Below, in pieces: positions 1 through 9,030 of a DNA stretch of 64,000 nt. The stretch lies in assembly GCF_016908775.1 (NCBI RefSeq), contig NZ_JAFBEP010000005.1, positions 99,704 through 163,703 on the forward strand, given 5' to 3'. Every line of letters starts with the position of its first letter. Within the stretch, counting starts at the first letter, position 1. The notes beneath the pieces were generated by a model. That model did not search any database, was not told the origin of the DNA, and was given only the letters and a program-made list of their open reading frames with translations. The position numbers and the translations under genes were made by a program. The stretch comes from Defluviitalea raffinosedens (GTDB taxonomy: Bacteria; Bacillota; Clostridia; Lachnospirales; Defluviitaleaceae).

Positions 1-406
1 TCAGCAAAAAGAAAATCAATGAAAAAATGAGTAGCCCTATTTTTAATTGTTCCTTGGGAATAAAAGGATTCATTCCTACTTCGAAAGCAACCGTCGCTGT
101 TCGCGGTATAGCAAATAAAGGGCCAATGGTCAGATATAATGCACAAGTAAAGAATATGGAATATTTAACATGAACGGGCTTTGCCATATCAAATAAACTT
201 TCACTTTCAGAAAGTGCTGATGCCATAATCCCAAATATAGGCAATCCTACTCCTGTGATTAAAAAACCAATGGTAGCCCATAGGGAGTTGCTTCCGGCAT
301 CTTGTCCCATTTTTACGGGGAAAATCAAATTACCTGCCCCAAAAAACAGTCCAAATAATAGTGAGCCGATCAGTAAATTTTGATGAAAACTGAGTTTTTC
401 TTTCAT
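1..406 (-). CDS. brnQ: BrnQ-type branched-chain amino acid:cation symporter, N-terminal part
   Basis: This is a partial gene: about 135 N-terminal residues are present and the 3' end lies outside the window. The product should be a membrane carrier that takes up leucine, isoleucine and valine with Na+ or H+ (LIVCS family). The call rests on the family-typical N-terminus, with a first helix carrying GAGNLIFPVKMGQDAGSN, followed by further hydrophobic segments and a PRTATVAFEVG stretch. The ATG at 404-406 is preceded on the minus strand by a strong GGGGG Shine-Dalgarno (about 411-417). It reads away from ogt, and 180 bp separate the two genes. The family call is fairly sure; the exact substrate is not visible. 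Confidence 0.85.
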   Translation of the reverse strand, partial: MKEKLSFHQNLLIGSLLFGLFFGAGNLIFPVKMGQDAGSNSLWATIGFLITGVGLPIFGIMASALSESESLFDMAKPVHVKYSIFFTCALYLTIGPLFAIPRTATVAFEVGMNPFIPKEQLKIGLLIFSLIFFLL

Positions 407-585
407 GAATTTTCCCCCTGAATCTTTAGTTCCTTTTGCCCTTGTTTGACAAAAACATTTCAATTTTTATTTCTTTCATCATTTAAACTATTTTATTATA
501 TTACAATATGTAGAATCGTAAAAGTCATTTTGTGTAACCTTTTTAATATTTTTTCCCTTTTCTAAGCAAGATATAATTTTTTATT

Positions 586-1050
586 TCATAAAAACTTTTT
601 TTCTATTTCTAAAAGCTTTTCTTTAATATCCAATCCTCCACCATAACCGACCAATTTGCCATTGGCCCCGATTACCCGATGACAGGGAATAAAAATAGGA
701 ATAGGATTTCTGTTATTTGCCATGCCTACTGCTCGACAAGCCCTGGGATTCCCTATTCCTTCCGCTATATCTTTATAACTGCAGGTTGTTCCATAAGGAA
801 TTTTCTTAAGAGCTTCCCAGACTTTTTGTTGAAATGCTGTTCCCTTTGGCTGAAGAGGTAAATCAAAATTTTTCCTTTTTCCCTTTAAATACTCTTGTAA
901 TTGTTCACTGGCCATTTTTAACAAGGATGTTTCTGTAAGTTCTATATCCTTGGGAAGATTTTCCCCAAAACATACACAAGTAATAGCTTTTCCATTTTCC
1001 ATAATCCCAATCATCCCGATCTTAGTATCATAATAAAATCCTCTTTCCAT
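586..1050 (-). CDS. ogt: Methylated-DNA--protein-cysteine methyltransferase
   Basis: This is a suicidal DNA repair protein that moves the alkyl group from O6-alkylguanine (and O4-alkylthymine) onto its own cysteine. The active-site motif IPCHRVIG is present, with Cys123, and so is the DNA-binding helix region FQQKVWEALKKIPYGTTCSYKDIA (two short blocks, residues about 73-96), with the usual NPRACRAVG segment between them. At 154 aa it is the standard Ogt length without an Ada domain. The ATG is preceded by GGAGGG at good spacing. The gene appears monocistronic, with opposite-strand neighbours upstream. Confidence 0.95.
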   Translation of the reverse strand: MERGFYYDTKIGMIGIMENGKAITCVCFGENLPKDIELTETSLLKMASEQLQEYLKGKRKNFDLPLQPKGTAFQQKVWEALKKIPYGTTCSYKDIAEGIGNPRACRAVGMANNRNPIPIFIPCHRVIGANGKLVGYGGGLDIKEKLLEIEKKFL

Positions 1051-1213
1051 AAACTTCCCTCCATTTATACCTTTTAATATATTCTACTGTATTCGTTACA
1101 TTTTGTCCTTTAGTAAAAACCTTTAATCTGTTCCCTATATAATATTATTAAATTGTTGATTATTTGCATATTGTGATACTAATAAAAATTATTAATTGTT
1201 CAATTATGTCAAA

Positions 1214-1242
1214 TTGATTTAATTTCATTAATTTGTTATAAT
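1214..1242 (+). promoter_or_regulatory. Sigma-A-type promoter of the alcohol dehydrogenase gene
   Basis: A TTGATT box at 1214-1219 and a perfect TATAAT box at 1237-1242 are separated by 17 bp. They lie 36 bp upstream of the ATG at 1279, and nothing else on this strand needs a promoter here. Confidence 0.7.
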
Positions 1243-1256
1243 AATTGTGCACAATT
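1243..1256. promoter_or_regulatory. 14-bp palindrome directly after the -10 box (candidate operator)
   Basis: AATTGTGCACAATT is a perfect palindrome starting one base after the -10 box, so it covers the expected transcription start. A repressor bound here would block initiation. TTGTG...CACAA half-sites resemble the outer parts of redox-sensor Rex sites, but the usual 18-bp Rex spacing is absent, so the regulator is not identified. Confidence 0.4.
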
Positions 1257-1278
1257 TTTTCAAAAGGGGGCTAAACAA

Positions 1279-2313
1279 ATGAAAGCAGCAGTTTTATATA
1301 ATGCAAAAGATTTACGTGTAGAAGAAGTAAAAGAACCCAATCCATTGTCTCATCAAGTCAAGGTAAAAGTAGAGTGGGGTGGAATATGCGGCAGTGATCT
1401 TCATGCTTATTTACAAGGATTAGCAACAGAGCCACATCCTATTGGAAAACAAGAACCTCCGTTTATCCTTGGTCACGAATTTTCAGGTACAATTGTTGAA
1501 ATCGGCGATGGAATAAGAAAGTACAAAGTTGGTGACAGAGTTGTAGTTGAGCCTCTACTATACTGTGGAGAATGTTATGCATGCAAAATAGGGTACTACA
1601 ACCAATGCAGCCAAGTGGGATTTATTGGACTAAACCGTGATGGTGGATTTGCTGAATACGCAATTGTAGATGAAAATATGCTTCATCTGCTTCCAGACAA
1701 TGTATCTTTTGAAGAAGGTGCTTTGGTAGAGCCAGCAGCCGTTGCACTCCACGCAGTAAGAGAAAGCAAATTAAAGCCAGGGGATTCTGTAGCCATATTT
1801 GGAGCCGGCCCTATTGGATTATTAGCATTATTATGTGCAAAAGCGGCAGGAGCCACAAAGATTATTGTAGTGGATTTATCCCAGGAAAGACTGGCTAAAG
1901 CAAAAGAATTAGGCGCTACAACCATTATTGACGGACATCGGGATGATATTGTTCAAACAATACTCCAGTTAACCAATGGCGGAGCAAATGTTGCATATGA
2001 ATGTGCCGGAGCACAAGCTACGATGGCCAATGCAATTGCTTCGGTAAGGCAACGTGGCCAAGTCATGGCAATTGCTGTTTATTCAAAACCAGTGAATGTA
2101 GATATGGGACAAGTCCTGTATAAAGCTATTGACCTTACATCAACCCTGGCATATCGACATGTTTTCCCTGAAGTGATTGATATGATCTCTACAGGCAGAT
2201 TGGATGTTAAACCCGTAATCACCAAAAAGATAGCCCTCGATGATATTGTTGAAGAAGGATTTAATCCTCTCCTTAACGATGTTAAACAAGCAAAAATTTT
2301 GGTAAGACCTTAA
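1279..2313 (+). CDS. Zinc-dependent alcohol dehydrogenase, (R,R)-butanediol dehydrogenase-like
   Basis: A medium-chain zinc alcohol dehydrogenase of 344 aa that probably interconverts acetoin and 2,3-butanediol, or a related secondary alcohol, with NAD(H). Catalytic zinc ligands are visible as Cys37 (GGICGSD) and His66-Glu67 (GHEFSG). The structural zinc lobe has four cysteines at 96, 99, 102 and 110. The NAD-binding turn GAGPIG is near residue 174. The N-terminal motif CGSDLHAYLQG with a long insert before GHEFSG is typical of the BdhA/sorbitol dehydrogenase branch. The start is set by GGGGG just upstream of the ATG. It stands alone between a clear promoter with a palindrome and a strong terminator, so it is probably individually regulated. 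The precise substrate is inferred. Confidence 0.85.
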   Translation: MKAAVLYNAKDLRVEEVKEPNPLSHQVKVKVEWGGICGSDLHAYLQGLATEPHPIGKQEPPFILGHEFSGTIVEIGDGIRKYKVGDRVVVEPLLYCGECYACKIGYYNQCSQVGFIGLNRDGGFAEYAIVDENMLHLLPDNVSFEEGALVEPAAVALHAVRESKLKPGDSVAIFGAGPIGLLALLCAKAAGATKIIVVDLSQERLAKAKELGATTIIDGHRDDIVQTILQLTNGGANVAYECAGAQATMANAIASVRQRGQVMAIAVYSKPVNVDMGQVLYKAIDLTSTLAYRHVFPEVIDMISTGRLDVKPVITKKIALDDIVEEGFNPLLNDVKQAKILVRP

Positions 2314-2327
2314 CAAATTTTATATAT

Positions 2328-2376
2328 AAAAGCCGAAAGTGCTGATTATATCAGCACTTTCGGCTTTTATTTTTTT
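2328..2376 (+). terminator. Strong intrinsic terminator after the dehydrogenase gene
   Basis: A perfect 18-bp stem (2328-2345 with 2351-2368), a 5-base loop and a T-rich tail. The A-rich left flank gives a usable U-run on the other strand too, so it may also terminate the convergent NSS transporter gene. Confidence 0.92.
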
Positions 2377-2489
2377 GCAGCAAATATTTATAGCAAAGAT
2401 ATTTCTTAACTTTAATTTCATCACAAAATAACATTGGAATTTAATCTTCTGTAAAGCTTGCCAAAACTGCCTTTTCACAGACTATATGT

Positions 2490-3860
2490 TTAAAACTTTT
2501 CAATGTAACCGAAAACAAAAACTATTAATAAAATAAGCGGCAAAATAAATGTCAGATAAAATCTTAATTCCTTTGGAAATTTAAGGCCTCTTCCTGTATT
2601 GGCTTCTTTGATAAAGTTATTCCATCCCCATCCATAGCGGGTTACACAGAAAAGAACATAGGCCAAAGAACCTAACGGAAGAATATTGTTGCTTACAATA
2701 AAGTCTTCTAAATCTAATATCGTACTGCCTTCTCCTAAAGGAGCGAACCCGCTCCAGAGGTTAAATCCCAAAGCTGCAGGCATTGACAAAATAATAATTG
2801 CTATCAGATTAATGATCACTGATTTTTTTCTTGACCACCCACAAAGGTCAATACCAAAGGAAATGATATTTTCAAATACTGCAATAACTGTCGATAATGC
2901 CGCAAATACCATGAAAACAAAAAAGGCTGAACCCCATAATCGGCCCATTGGCATAGAATTAAAGATATTAGGAAGGGTAACAAAAACTAATCCTGGACCG
3001 CTGCCTGGGTTTACTCCAAATGAAAAACATGCAGGGAAAATAATAAACCCAGCCATAACAGCTACAGAAGTATCAAGAATGGTAATATTTAATCCCTCTC
3101 CAAGGAGGCTTCTGTCTTTAGAAACATAACTTCCAAAAATAGCCATACTGCCCATCCCGATACTAAGAGTGAAAAAAGCTTGTCCCATAGCTGCATAAAT
3201 AGTGGTCCAAATGCCACTTTCCCTAAAACTGTTCAGATTCGGCAAAAGATAAAAACTAAGCCCCTCGGCTGCATTAGGCAATGTAACAGAGCGAATAACC
3301 AGGGCAATCATAATAACCAAAAGCGCTGACATCATCACTTTGGTTATTTTTTCAACCCCATTTTGTAATCCTAAAGAACACACCCCAAATCCTAAAATAC
3401 AGATCACAATCATCCAAAAAATACTTGCACCGGCATTAGCAGTCAATCCACCGAACACTGCTTCTACTTCTGCTGGTGTACGCCCAACAAAATCTCCTCT
3501 AATCATATAGAAAAGATAAGCAAGCATCCATCCTGAAATCGTCGTATAGAACATCATTAATAAATAGTTTCCTGCCATCCCAAACCATTTGAAAACATGC
3601 CATTTAGTTCCCTTAGGTTCTAAGACATCAAAAGAAGCGGCAATGCTTTTTTGGCTGGCACGACCTACGGAGAATTCCATAACCATAATGGGCAGACCAA
3701 AAATGAGAAGGAATATAAAATATATAAGTACAAAAAGACCTCCTCCATAAAGTCCCGTAATATATGGAAACCTCCACACATTACCCAAGCCAATTGCACA
3801 GCCGGCAGAAATCAAGATAAAACCCAGCCGTGATGAAAATTTTTCTCTTTCTTGCTGCAT
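2490..3860 (-). CDS. Neurotransmitter:sodium symporter (NSS) family transporter
   Basis: A multi-pass sodium-coupled carrier of the bacterial NSS (SNF, LeuT-like) family, probably importing an amino acid. The N-terminus has the family signature SRLGFILISAGCAIGLGNVWRF in consecutive blocks, with the unwound helix-1 region GCAIGLGNVWRFPY that binds Na+ and substrate in LeuT. About eleven further hydrophobic segments follow, including GQAFFTLSIGMGSMAIFGSY. I place the start at the ATG at 3858-3860 (456 aa) because AGGAGG sits six bases upstream; an ORF reading 17 codons further upstream lacks such a site. The gene is isolated and convergent with the dehydrogenase. The substrate cannot be told from sequence. 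Confidence 0.88.
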   Translation of the reverse strand: MQQEREKFSSRLGFILISAGCAIGLGNVWRFPYITGLYGGGLFVLIYFIFLLIFGLPIMVMEFSVGRASQKSIAASFDVLEPKGTKWHVFKWFGMAGNYLLMMFYTTISGWMLAYLFYMIRGDFVGRTPAEVEAVFGGLTANAGASIFWMIVICILGFGVCSLGLQNGVEKITKVMMSALLVIMIALVIRSVTLPNAAEGLSFYLLPNLNSFRESGIWTTIYAAMGQAFFTLSIGMGSMAIFGSYVSKDRSLLGEGLNITILDTSVAVMAGFIIFPACFSFGVNPGSGPGLVFVTLPNIFNSMPMGRLWGSAFFVFMVFAALSTVIAVFENIISFGIDLCGWSRKKSVIINLIAIIILSMPAALGFNLWSGFAPLGEGSTILDLEDFIVSNNILPLGSLAYVLFCVTRYGWGWNNFIKEANTGRGLKFPKELRFYLTFILPLILLIVFVFGYIEKF

Positions 3861-4059
3861 AAAATCCCTCCTGGTATAGATATCGTTATATATTATACTT
3901 GACTTTTCCATCCAATGAAATAAAAATTTTATTTTTTTACTGTTTCTGTATTTAACATATTCTCATATATAGTATTTACAAAGTTTTACTTGCAAAAATA
4001 TTTTTTAAAAAAACAGGGATCAAATGCAACTGTGAATAAAACAAATAAAAAATACATCT

Positions 4060-4098
4060 AAATAAATAAAAAACTAAGGGAATGCAGACTCCCTTAGT
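4060..4098 (-). terminator. Intrinsic terminator downstream of the chemoreceptor gene
   Basis: A nine-base-pair stem (4073-4081 with 4090-4098) is followed on the minus strand by a T-rich run, 43 bp after the stop codon of the methyl-accepting protein. Confidence 0.8.
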
Positions 4099-4140
4099 CT
4101 CTTTGCTTTTAAAATATAAAATTACTCGTTATACCTGTCT

Positions 4141-6219
4141 CTAAAATTTAAACATATGAATTGCCAGCGAAAGCTGCTCAGCCATTTTGCGTAATTCATC
4201 AGCTAAATCCCTTATTTTACCTGCCGCAGCAATCTGCTGTTCCATGGACGCTGAAACTTCCTGAGAACTGGCTGCTGTCTCCTCCGAGACAGCCGAAATA
4301 TTTTGCATTGCCAACAAAACTTTGTCCTTGCCGTCTTTTAATTTTTGCAGACTGATTGCAGTATCATTTATTCTTTTTACAATCACCTGGACCCCTTTAG
4401 ATATTTCTGTAAATATGTCTTTTGAATGGGCTACTGCTTTGCTTTGTTCATCACTGACATCTTTAAAAATTACCATTGCATCTTGGCTCTTTTTTACATC
4501 CTTCTGAATCTCTAAAATAATTTCTTTAACCATATTGCTGGCTTTACTGGTATCTTCGGCAAGTTTTCGTACTTCTTCAGCAACAACAGCAAATCCTTGT
4601 CCCTCTTTTCCTGCCCTGGATGCCTCAATAGCCGCATTTAAGGCTAAAAGATTAGTTTGTTTAGATATTCCCATAATGGTTTCCACAATTGAATCAATTT
4701 CTTTTATCTTTTGATTTAATTGCTCCACTATATTTTCTATATCTTTTCTGACTTTATTACTTTCACCATTTTTGGATTCTAGGTGATTCATAGCTTCTAA
4801 ACCTTTAATATTCACTTCATGTATAAACTGTGATTCTTCTTTACTTTGATAAATCTGATCAGATATTGCCTCTATTTCTTCTGAAAGAATCGAAACTTCC
4901 TTTGCTCCATCATCTATATCTTTTGCTTGTTCATTTGCACCTGTAGCTACTGCTGTGATCGCCTGTCCCACACTATCAATGGAAGCCGTTGTCTCTTCTG
5001 TGGTATTAGATAAGATCTCTGATGATGAAAATACCTGCTTGCATAATTCATCTATTTTCTTTATCAGATCTCGTACATCAGTGATCATATTACTAAAACT
5101 TATACTTAATCTGCCTATTTCATTTCTAGACTTATAGCTGCTGCTAACGGTTAAATCTCCTTGGGAAGCTTTTTCCATCAACTGCACAATATTTGTGATC
5201 GGCCCAGTAATGCCATTGGCAATTCTCCAGGCAATAAAAATAACCACCAAAATCAAGATAAAAGTTACCAATAGATTTTTTATTTGCGTATCCATAAAAA
5301 CAGCCATTGCATCTGCTTTTTTCTGTACTGTAATAACACCCCAGTTATCCGAATTCCCTGGTAACTCAATTGTACTATAGGCACTGATTACGGTTTCTCC
5401 ATTACTGTCTACATACTCAGCTACTCCTGTCTCTCCATTCAGAACCTTTTCAGTAATTTCTTTAAGTTTTTCTGGTACTTCAATATCTTCAGATTCTGTA
5501 AGAGGATTTCCCTTTTCATCTTTTTTGACATTTCCATTATCATCTTTTACTAAAATAGTCTTTTTTAAGTTTTTATAATTATATTGTTCTAATACTTGTT
5601 GCTCATCTGGATGAGCTATAACATTACCTTCACCATCGATAATATATGTGTAACTGTTTTGTCCTTGACTAAATTCTTCAACCATTGTTTGAAGCGCATC
5701 TAACTTAATATCCGCCCCCATAATTCCCACTAATTCTGAGTCCTTATATATGGGTAAAAAAATGGATGTAACTGGAACATTTCCATTTACAGAATAATAG
5801 GAGGCACTAACAAAGGGTTCTTTGTCCTTTATCATCTGTTTAAACCACCATCTGGCTGAGCGGTCTGCCAATTCTCCTGCCGATGTAGCCGTCTGCATTC
5901 CATCCGCACTGCGGGTAATATAGAGCAAGTCAAAGTATGGATGTCTTTTCGCTGTATCGACTACAATATTTTGCTGTTCTTCTATTAAGAAATTTTTTAC
6001 ATCTTTTAAATACGCAATCTCTTCTGTTGTACTATATGCCTTGTCTATGAAGCCTCGTACATTGTCTGCTATGGCAATAGCCAGAAATTTATTATTTTCT
6101 TCTAAAGATTCTTGAAATCCTCTAGAAATAAAAATATAGCCTATCACATTAAAAATAACAAAAGGAATAATAACTAATAATAACATTACAAAAATAAGTT
6201 GTTTTCTAATTGACTTCAT
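4141..6219 (-). CDS. Methyl-accepting chemotaxis protein with extracellular Cache-type sensor
   Basis: A transmembrane chemoreceptor that senses a small extracellular ligand and controls CheA. Residues about 7-29 form the first membrane helix. Residues about 35-310 are a periplasmic-type sensor resembling dCache (paired motifs [18 protein letters not shown] and [20 protein letters not shown]). A second membrane helix (about 313-335) leads into a HAMP domain and a long helical signalling domain. The signalling hairpin is present, with [21 protein letters not shown] followed by [14 protein letters not shown]. At 692 aa it is a normal full-length MCP. No C-terminal CheR-binding pentapeptide is seen. 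There is a good GGAGG before the ATG and a terminator after the stop, so it is monocistronic. The ligand is unknown. Confidence 0.95.
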   Translation of the reverse strand: MKSIRKQLIFVMLLLVIIPFVIFNVIGYIFISRGFQESLEENNKFLAIAIADNVRGFIDKAYSTTEEIAYLKDVKNFLIEEQQNIVVDTAKRHPYFDLLYITRSADGMQTATSAGELADRSARWWFKQMIKDKEPFVSASYYSVNGNVPVTSIFLPIYKDSELVGIMGADIKLDALQTMVEEFSQGQNSYTYIIDGEGNVIAHPDEQQVLEQYNYKNLKKTILVKDDNGNVKKDEKGNPLTESEDIEVPEKLKEITEKVLNGETGVAEYVDSNGETVISAYSTIELPGNSDNWGVITVQKKADAMAVFMDTQIKNLLVTFILILVVIFIAWRIANGITGPITNIVQLMEKASQGDLTVSSSYKSRNEIGRLSISFSNMITDVRDLIKKIDELCKQVFSSSEILSNTTEETTASIDSVGQAITAVATGANEQAKDIDDGAKEVSILSEEIEAISDQIYQSKEESQFIHEVNIKGLEAMNHLESKNGESNKVRKDIENIVEQLNQKIKEIDSIVETIMGISKQTNLLALNAAIEASRAGKEGQGFAVVAEEVRKLAEDTSKASNMVKEIILEIQKDVKKSQDAMVIFKDVSDEQSKAVAHSKDIFTEISKGVQVIVKRINDTAISLQKLKDGKDKVLLAMQNISAVSEETAASSQEVSASMEQQIAAAGKIRDLADELRKMAEQLSLAIHMFKF

Positions 6220-6620
6220 GATGCGCCTCCATCTTATTTTTTACAACCCCTTATTAAACAGATGCCTTTCCTTCTCTTCCCATAATAAAGCGATTCTTAT
6301 GGTTAAGAATCGCTTTTTATTGAGTCAGTTAACTTTTTGTCATCTTCTACTCCTATGTAATTCAACGAATTCTACAAAATTATAGAATAAAATGTCTAAA
6401 ATATCAATAAGACAAAATCCTTAAAAAACTATCTAATATCAGTGAATTGTGATTGCAATCACGGTAAAGCCGCAAAAATAACTATATGATATAGCCATGA
6501 TACATAAAGTTTTAAGATGCTTATATGGATTAATAAACTGAACACTTAGATACTTTCTAAAAGAAAATGTTCTTTGTTCCTAACAAATTATAAAATGAAA
6601 ATTCTAAGGAGGAATTTAAT
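6220..6620. other. 401-bp intergenic region with an orphan hairpin and a palindrome
   Basis: No gene was found. A terminator-like hairpin (6287-6299 with 6304-6316, followed by a T-run on the plus strand) has no plus-strand gene upstream. A perfect 14-bp palindrome, GTGATTGCAATCAC, lies at 6449-6462. The region must hold the promoters of the divergent chemoreceptor and DUF2249 genes. Confidence 0.5.
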
Positions 6621-6854
6621 ATGTCAGAATTTGCTGCCCAAGTAGATGCAAGAATATATCCCCCAAGAGATAAACATGCTGTCATTTTTGAGACCTTCCA
6701 CAATTTAAAATCCGGTGAAAAAATGGAATTAATTAATGACCATGATCCCCGCCCCCTACATTATCAAATGTTAGTAGAATATGAAAATCAGTTTGAATGG
6801 GAGTATTTAGAACAAGGTCCGGAAGTATGGCGTGTATCCATAGGTAAAAAATAA
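6621..6854 (+). CDS. DUF2249 domain protein
   Basis: A 77-aa soluble protein made of a single DUF2249 domain. Family-typical blocks are visible in order: ARIYPPRDKHAVIFETF, then SGEKMELINDHDPRPLHYQM and a C-terminal EYLEQGPEVWRVSIGK. DUF2249 proteins are SirA/TusA-like in fold and often sit near haem, nitrite or redox genes; their biochemical role is not established. AGGAGG lies at good spacing before the ATG, and a strong terminator follows. The next gene is a rubrerythrin, so a link to oxygen or nitric-oxide stress is possible, but each gene has its own promoter and the link is only inferred. Confidence 0.85.
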   Translation: MSEFAAQVDARIYPPRDKHAVIFETFHNLKSGEKMELINDHDPRPLHYQMLVEYENQFEWEYLEQGPEVWRVSIGKK

Positions 6855-6876
6855 TTGAAACTTGGGATTATCAAAG

Positions 6877-6922
6877 GTCCGCAGGATTTAAGATATGTTT
6901 TTAAATCCTGCGGACTTTTTAA
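6877..6922 (+). terminator. Strong intrinsic terminator after the DUF2249 gene
   Basis: A 15-bp GC-containing stem (6877-6891 with 6901-6915) is followed by a five-base T run and further T-rich sequence. It isolates the rubrerythrin gene from upstream transcription. Confidence 0.9.
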
Positions 6923-6938
6923 TTTTTTCAAAAAACAG

Positions 6939-6966
6939 TTGACAAAAATTAAATTATTGGTAAAAT
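6939..6966 (+). promoter_or_regulatory. Rubrerythrin promoter with AT-rich inverted repeats downstream
   Basis: A perfect TTGACA at 6939-6944 and TAAAAT at 6961-6966 are 16 bp apart. Between the -10 box and the gene, a direct repeat of ATAATTTTTATTATA-like sequence (about 6976-7006) also forms short inverted repeats, resembling the AT-rich operators of PerR-type peroxide regulators. The promoter is convincing; the operator is a weak inference. Confidence 0.65.
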
Positions 6967-7021
6967 TATCATGTAATAATTTTTATTATAAAATAATTTT
7001 TATTATATGGAGGGAATTAAG

Positions 7022-7570
7022 ATGAAGAAATTTATTTGCACAATCTGTGGTTATGTTTATGAAGGAGACGAAGCACCAGAAAAATGTCCTCAATGTAACG
7101 CTCCAAAAGATAAGTTTGTAGAACAAAAAAGCACTGATTTAACATGGGCTGACGAACATCGTATCGGTGTAGCTAAAGACATTGATCCTGAAGTTTTAGA
7201 AGGATTAAGACAAAACTTCATCGGCGAATGTACTGAAGTTGGAATGTACTTAGCTATGTCTCGTCAGGCAGACAGAGAAGGCTATCCAGAAGTAGCTGAA
7301 GCTTATAAGAGAATTGCTTGGGAAGAAGCAGAACATGCTGCTAAATTCGCAGAACTCTTAGGCGAAGTTGTTGCAAGTGATACAAAGAAAAACCTTCAAA
7401 TGAGAGTGGATGCAGAACATGGCGCTTGCCAAGGCAAGAAAGATCTTGCTACCAGAGCAAAACAATTAAATTATGATGCTATTCATGACACCGTTCATGA
7501 AATGTGCAAAGACGAAGCAAGACATGGCGCTGCTTTCAAAGGTTTATTAGATAGATACTTCGGTAAATAA
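7022..7570 (+). CDS. Reverse rubrerythrin
   Basis: A non-haem di-iron peroxidase that reduces H2O2, and in clostridia also O2, with electrons from NADH via rubredoxin-type carriers. The rubredoxin-like Fe(SCys)4 domain is N-terminal (CTICGYVY and CPQCNAP near residues 5-35), which defines the reverse order. The ferritin-like four-helix domain follows, with ExxH-type ligands in [14 protein letters not shown] and [17 protein letters not shown]. The start is taken at the ATG at 7022 (182 aa) because GGAGGG sits eight bases upstream; an ATG five codons earlier overlaps that site. It has its own promoter and terminator and is likely induced by oxidants, as known for revRbr genes in clostridia. Confidence 0.92.
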   Translation: MKKFICTICGYVYEGDEAPEKCPQCNAPKDKFVEQKSTDLTWADEHRIGVAKDIDPEVLEGLRQNFIGECTEVGMYLAMSRQADREGYPEVAEAYKRIAWEEAEHAAKFAELLGEVVASDTKKNLQMRVDAEHGACQGKKDLATRAKQLNYDAIHDTVHEMCKDEARHGAAFKGLLDRYFGK

Positions 7571-7586
7571 TAAATCAATAAGATAC

Positions 7587-7626
7587 AGCCCTTGACAGTT
7601 GGTAAAACAACCGTCAAGGGCTTTTT
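7587..7626 (+). terminator. Intrinsic terminator of the rubrerythrin gene
   Basis: AGCCCTTGAC (7587-7596) pairs with GTCAAGGGCT (7613-7622), and a T-run follows. Inner bases GTTGG/CAAC extend the structure. Confidence 0.9.
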
Positions 7627-7676
7627 CATGTTTAAAAGATTTCTAATCATCAGGGGAAAAATTTGACATTATGTAG

Positions 7677-7727
7677 AAACATCTGTTCTTATAATCTATT
7701 TACATAGAACATATGTTTTTATATAAT
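7677..7727 (+). promoter_or_regulatory. SOS-type promoter of dinB with two LexA boxes
   Basis: TTTACA (7699-7704) and TATAAT (7722-7727) are spaced by 17 bp. Inside the spacer lies GAACATATGTTT (7707-7718), which fits the Gram-positive LexA half-site pattern GAAC-N4-GTTY. A second, slightly weaker box, AAACATCTGTTC (7677-7688), lies 30 bp upstream, about three helical turns. The downstream box would occlude RNA polymerase directly, so damage-induced expression of dinB is a strong inference. Confidence 0.8.
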
Positions 7728-7759
7728 AATATCTATAGATCAACCTGGGAGGTGCTACT

Positions 7760-9019
7760 TTGAATACCGATCATCGTACGATTATGCACATTGATGTGAA
7801 TTCTGCCTTCTTAAGCTGGGAGGCTGTCTATAGATTACAGCATGGAGATGCTTTAGATCTTAGAACTGTCCCTTCTGTTGTGGGAGGCGATCCTGTCATA
7901 AGGCGCGGTATTGTCCTTGCTAAGTCTGTCCCTGCAAAAAAATATAAGATTAAAACAGGGGAGTCCATATTTTCAGCTCTGCAGAAATGCCCGAGCCTTA
8001 TCATTGTTCCTCCCCGTTATGATTTATATATCCAATGCAGCAATAATCTGATCAAATTGCTCGAAGAATATTCTCCGGCTGTTCAGCGATACAGTGTGGA
8101 TGAATGTTTTCTTGACTATACCAATATGGAATATCACTTTGGGCCTCCTCTGTCCGCTGCCCATACCATAAAAGAGCGGATTAAAAAGGAATTAGGCTTT
8201 ACAGTCAATATTGGGATATCCAGCAATAAATTATTGGCTAAAATGGCATCGGACTTTCAAAAGCCGGATAAAATACATACTTTATATCTCCATGAAATAG
8301 AAGAAAAAATGTGGCCTCTGCCTGTAGAAGACCTGTTTATGGTAGGCAGATCTACTGCCCCAAAACTTCATAAATTAGGCATCTATACGATCGGTGATCT
8401 GGCAAAAGCAAATCCTAAATTTTTATATCAACACCTTAAAAGTCATGGAACCCTCATATGGAATTTTGCCAATGGAATTGAGAATTCTCCTGTAACCCGT
8501 GAGAAATCTGCCCCCATAAAAAGCATAGGAAATTCCACCACGATTTCTTTTGATGTGACTGATCAAAGGACTGCTCACTTAATTCTTCTGTCCTTGGTTG
8601 AAACGGTTGCAATGCGGCTCAGAAATGAAGAATGTTGTGGAAAACTCATTTCAGTATATATTAAAACCAATGACTTTAGGCACTATTCTCATCAAAAGAA
8701 ATTAGAAATACCCACCGATTGTACCAATCATATTTTTAAGTATGCCTGCGAATTATTTGACGAAGCATGGAAAGGAGAGCCCATAAGACAACTGGGAGTA
8801 AGAATCTCTGATCTGTGCAGCAATCAGTTTTGTCAATTATCCTTATTTGATAGTTCTGATACTCAAAAACAAAAAGCAGTGGATAAGAGCATCGATCAGC
8901 TGAGAATGCGCTATGGTTCTATGGCTGTCATCAGGGCCAGTTTCCTCCACTCCCGCCTAAAACCCATTACGGGAGGCATTTTGGAAGAAGATTATGCAAG
9001 TATGTCCAGCATTCTATAG
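7760..9019 (+). CDS. dinB: Y-family DNA polymerase IV
   Basis: An error-prone translesion polymerase that extends primers past damaged bases. The palm motif HIDVNSAFLSWEAV (with the metal-binding Asp near residue 12) and the second catalytic block YSVDECFLDYT (Asp-Glu near residue 115) are intact, as are the little-finger elements. At 419 aa it is slightly longer than standard DinB. Translation is best started at TTG 7760, six bases after GGGAGGTG; the first in-frame ATG (codon 9) lacks a ribosome binding site. Two LexA-like boxes precede it, and a small gene follows 11 bp downstream, forming a two-gene SOS unit. It resembles the clostridial DinB/UvrX type rather than UmuC. Confidence 0.93.
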   Translation: MNTDHRTIMHIDVNSAFLSWEAVYRLQHGDALDLRTVPSVVGGDPVIRRGIVLAKSVPAKKYKIKTGESIFSALQKCPSLIIVPPRYDLYIQCSNNLIKLLEEYSPAVQRYSVDECFLDYTNMEYHFGPPLSAAHTIKERIKKELGFTVNIGISSNKLLAKMASDFQKPDKIHTLYLHEIEEKMWPLPVEDLFMVGRSTAPKLHKLGIYTIGDLAKANPKFLYQHLKSHGTLIWNFANGIENSPVTREKSAPIKSIGNSTTISFDVTDQRTAHLILLSLVETVAMRLRNEECCGKLISVYIKTNDFRHYSHQKKLEIPTDCTNHIFKYACELFDEAWKGEPIRQLGVRISDLCSNQFCQLSLFDSSDTQKQKAVDKSIDQLRMRYGSMAVIRASFLHSRLKPITGGILEEDYASMSSIL

Positions 9020-9030
9020 AAGGTGATTGC

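Noticed and set aside
6449..6510. Possible c-di-GMP-I riboswitch (CACGGTAAAGCC followed by GCAAA and a small hairpin), with a similar CACGGCAAA...GCAAAAAT on the minus strand near 38240
   Set aside because: The GNRA-capped P2 stem and the GACGCAAAG core are absent, and the plus-strand neighbour is a DUF2249 gene. The similarity is limited to A-rich short blocks and could be chance.
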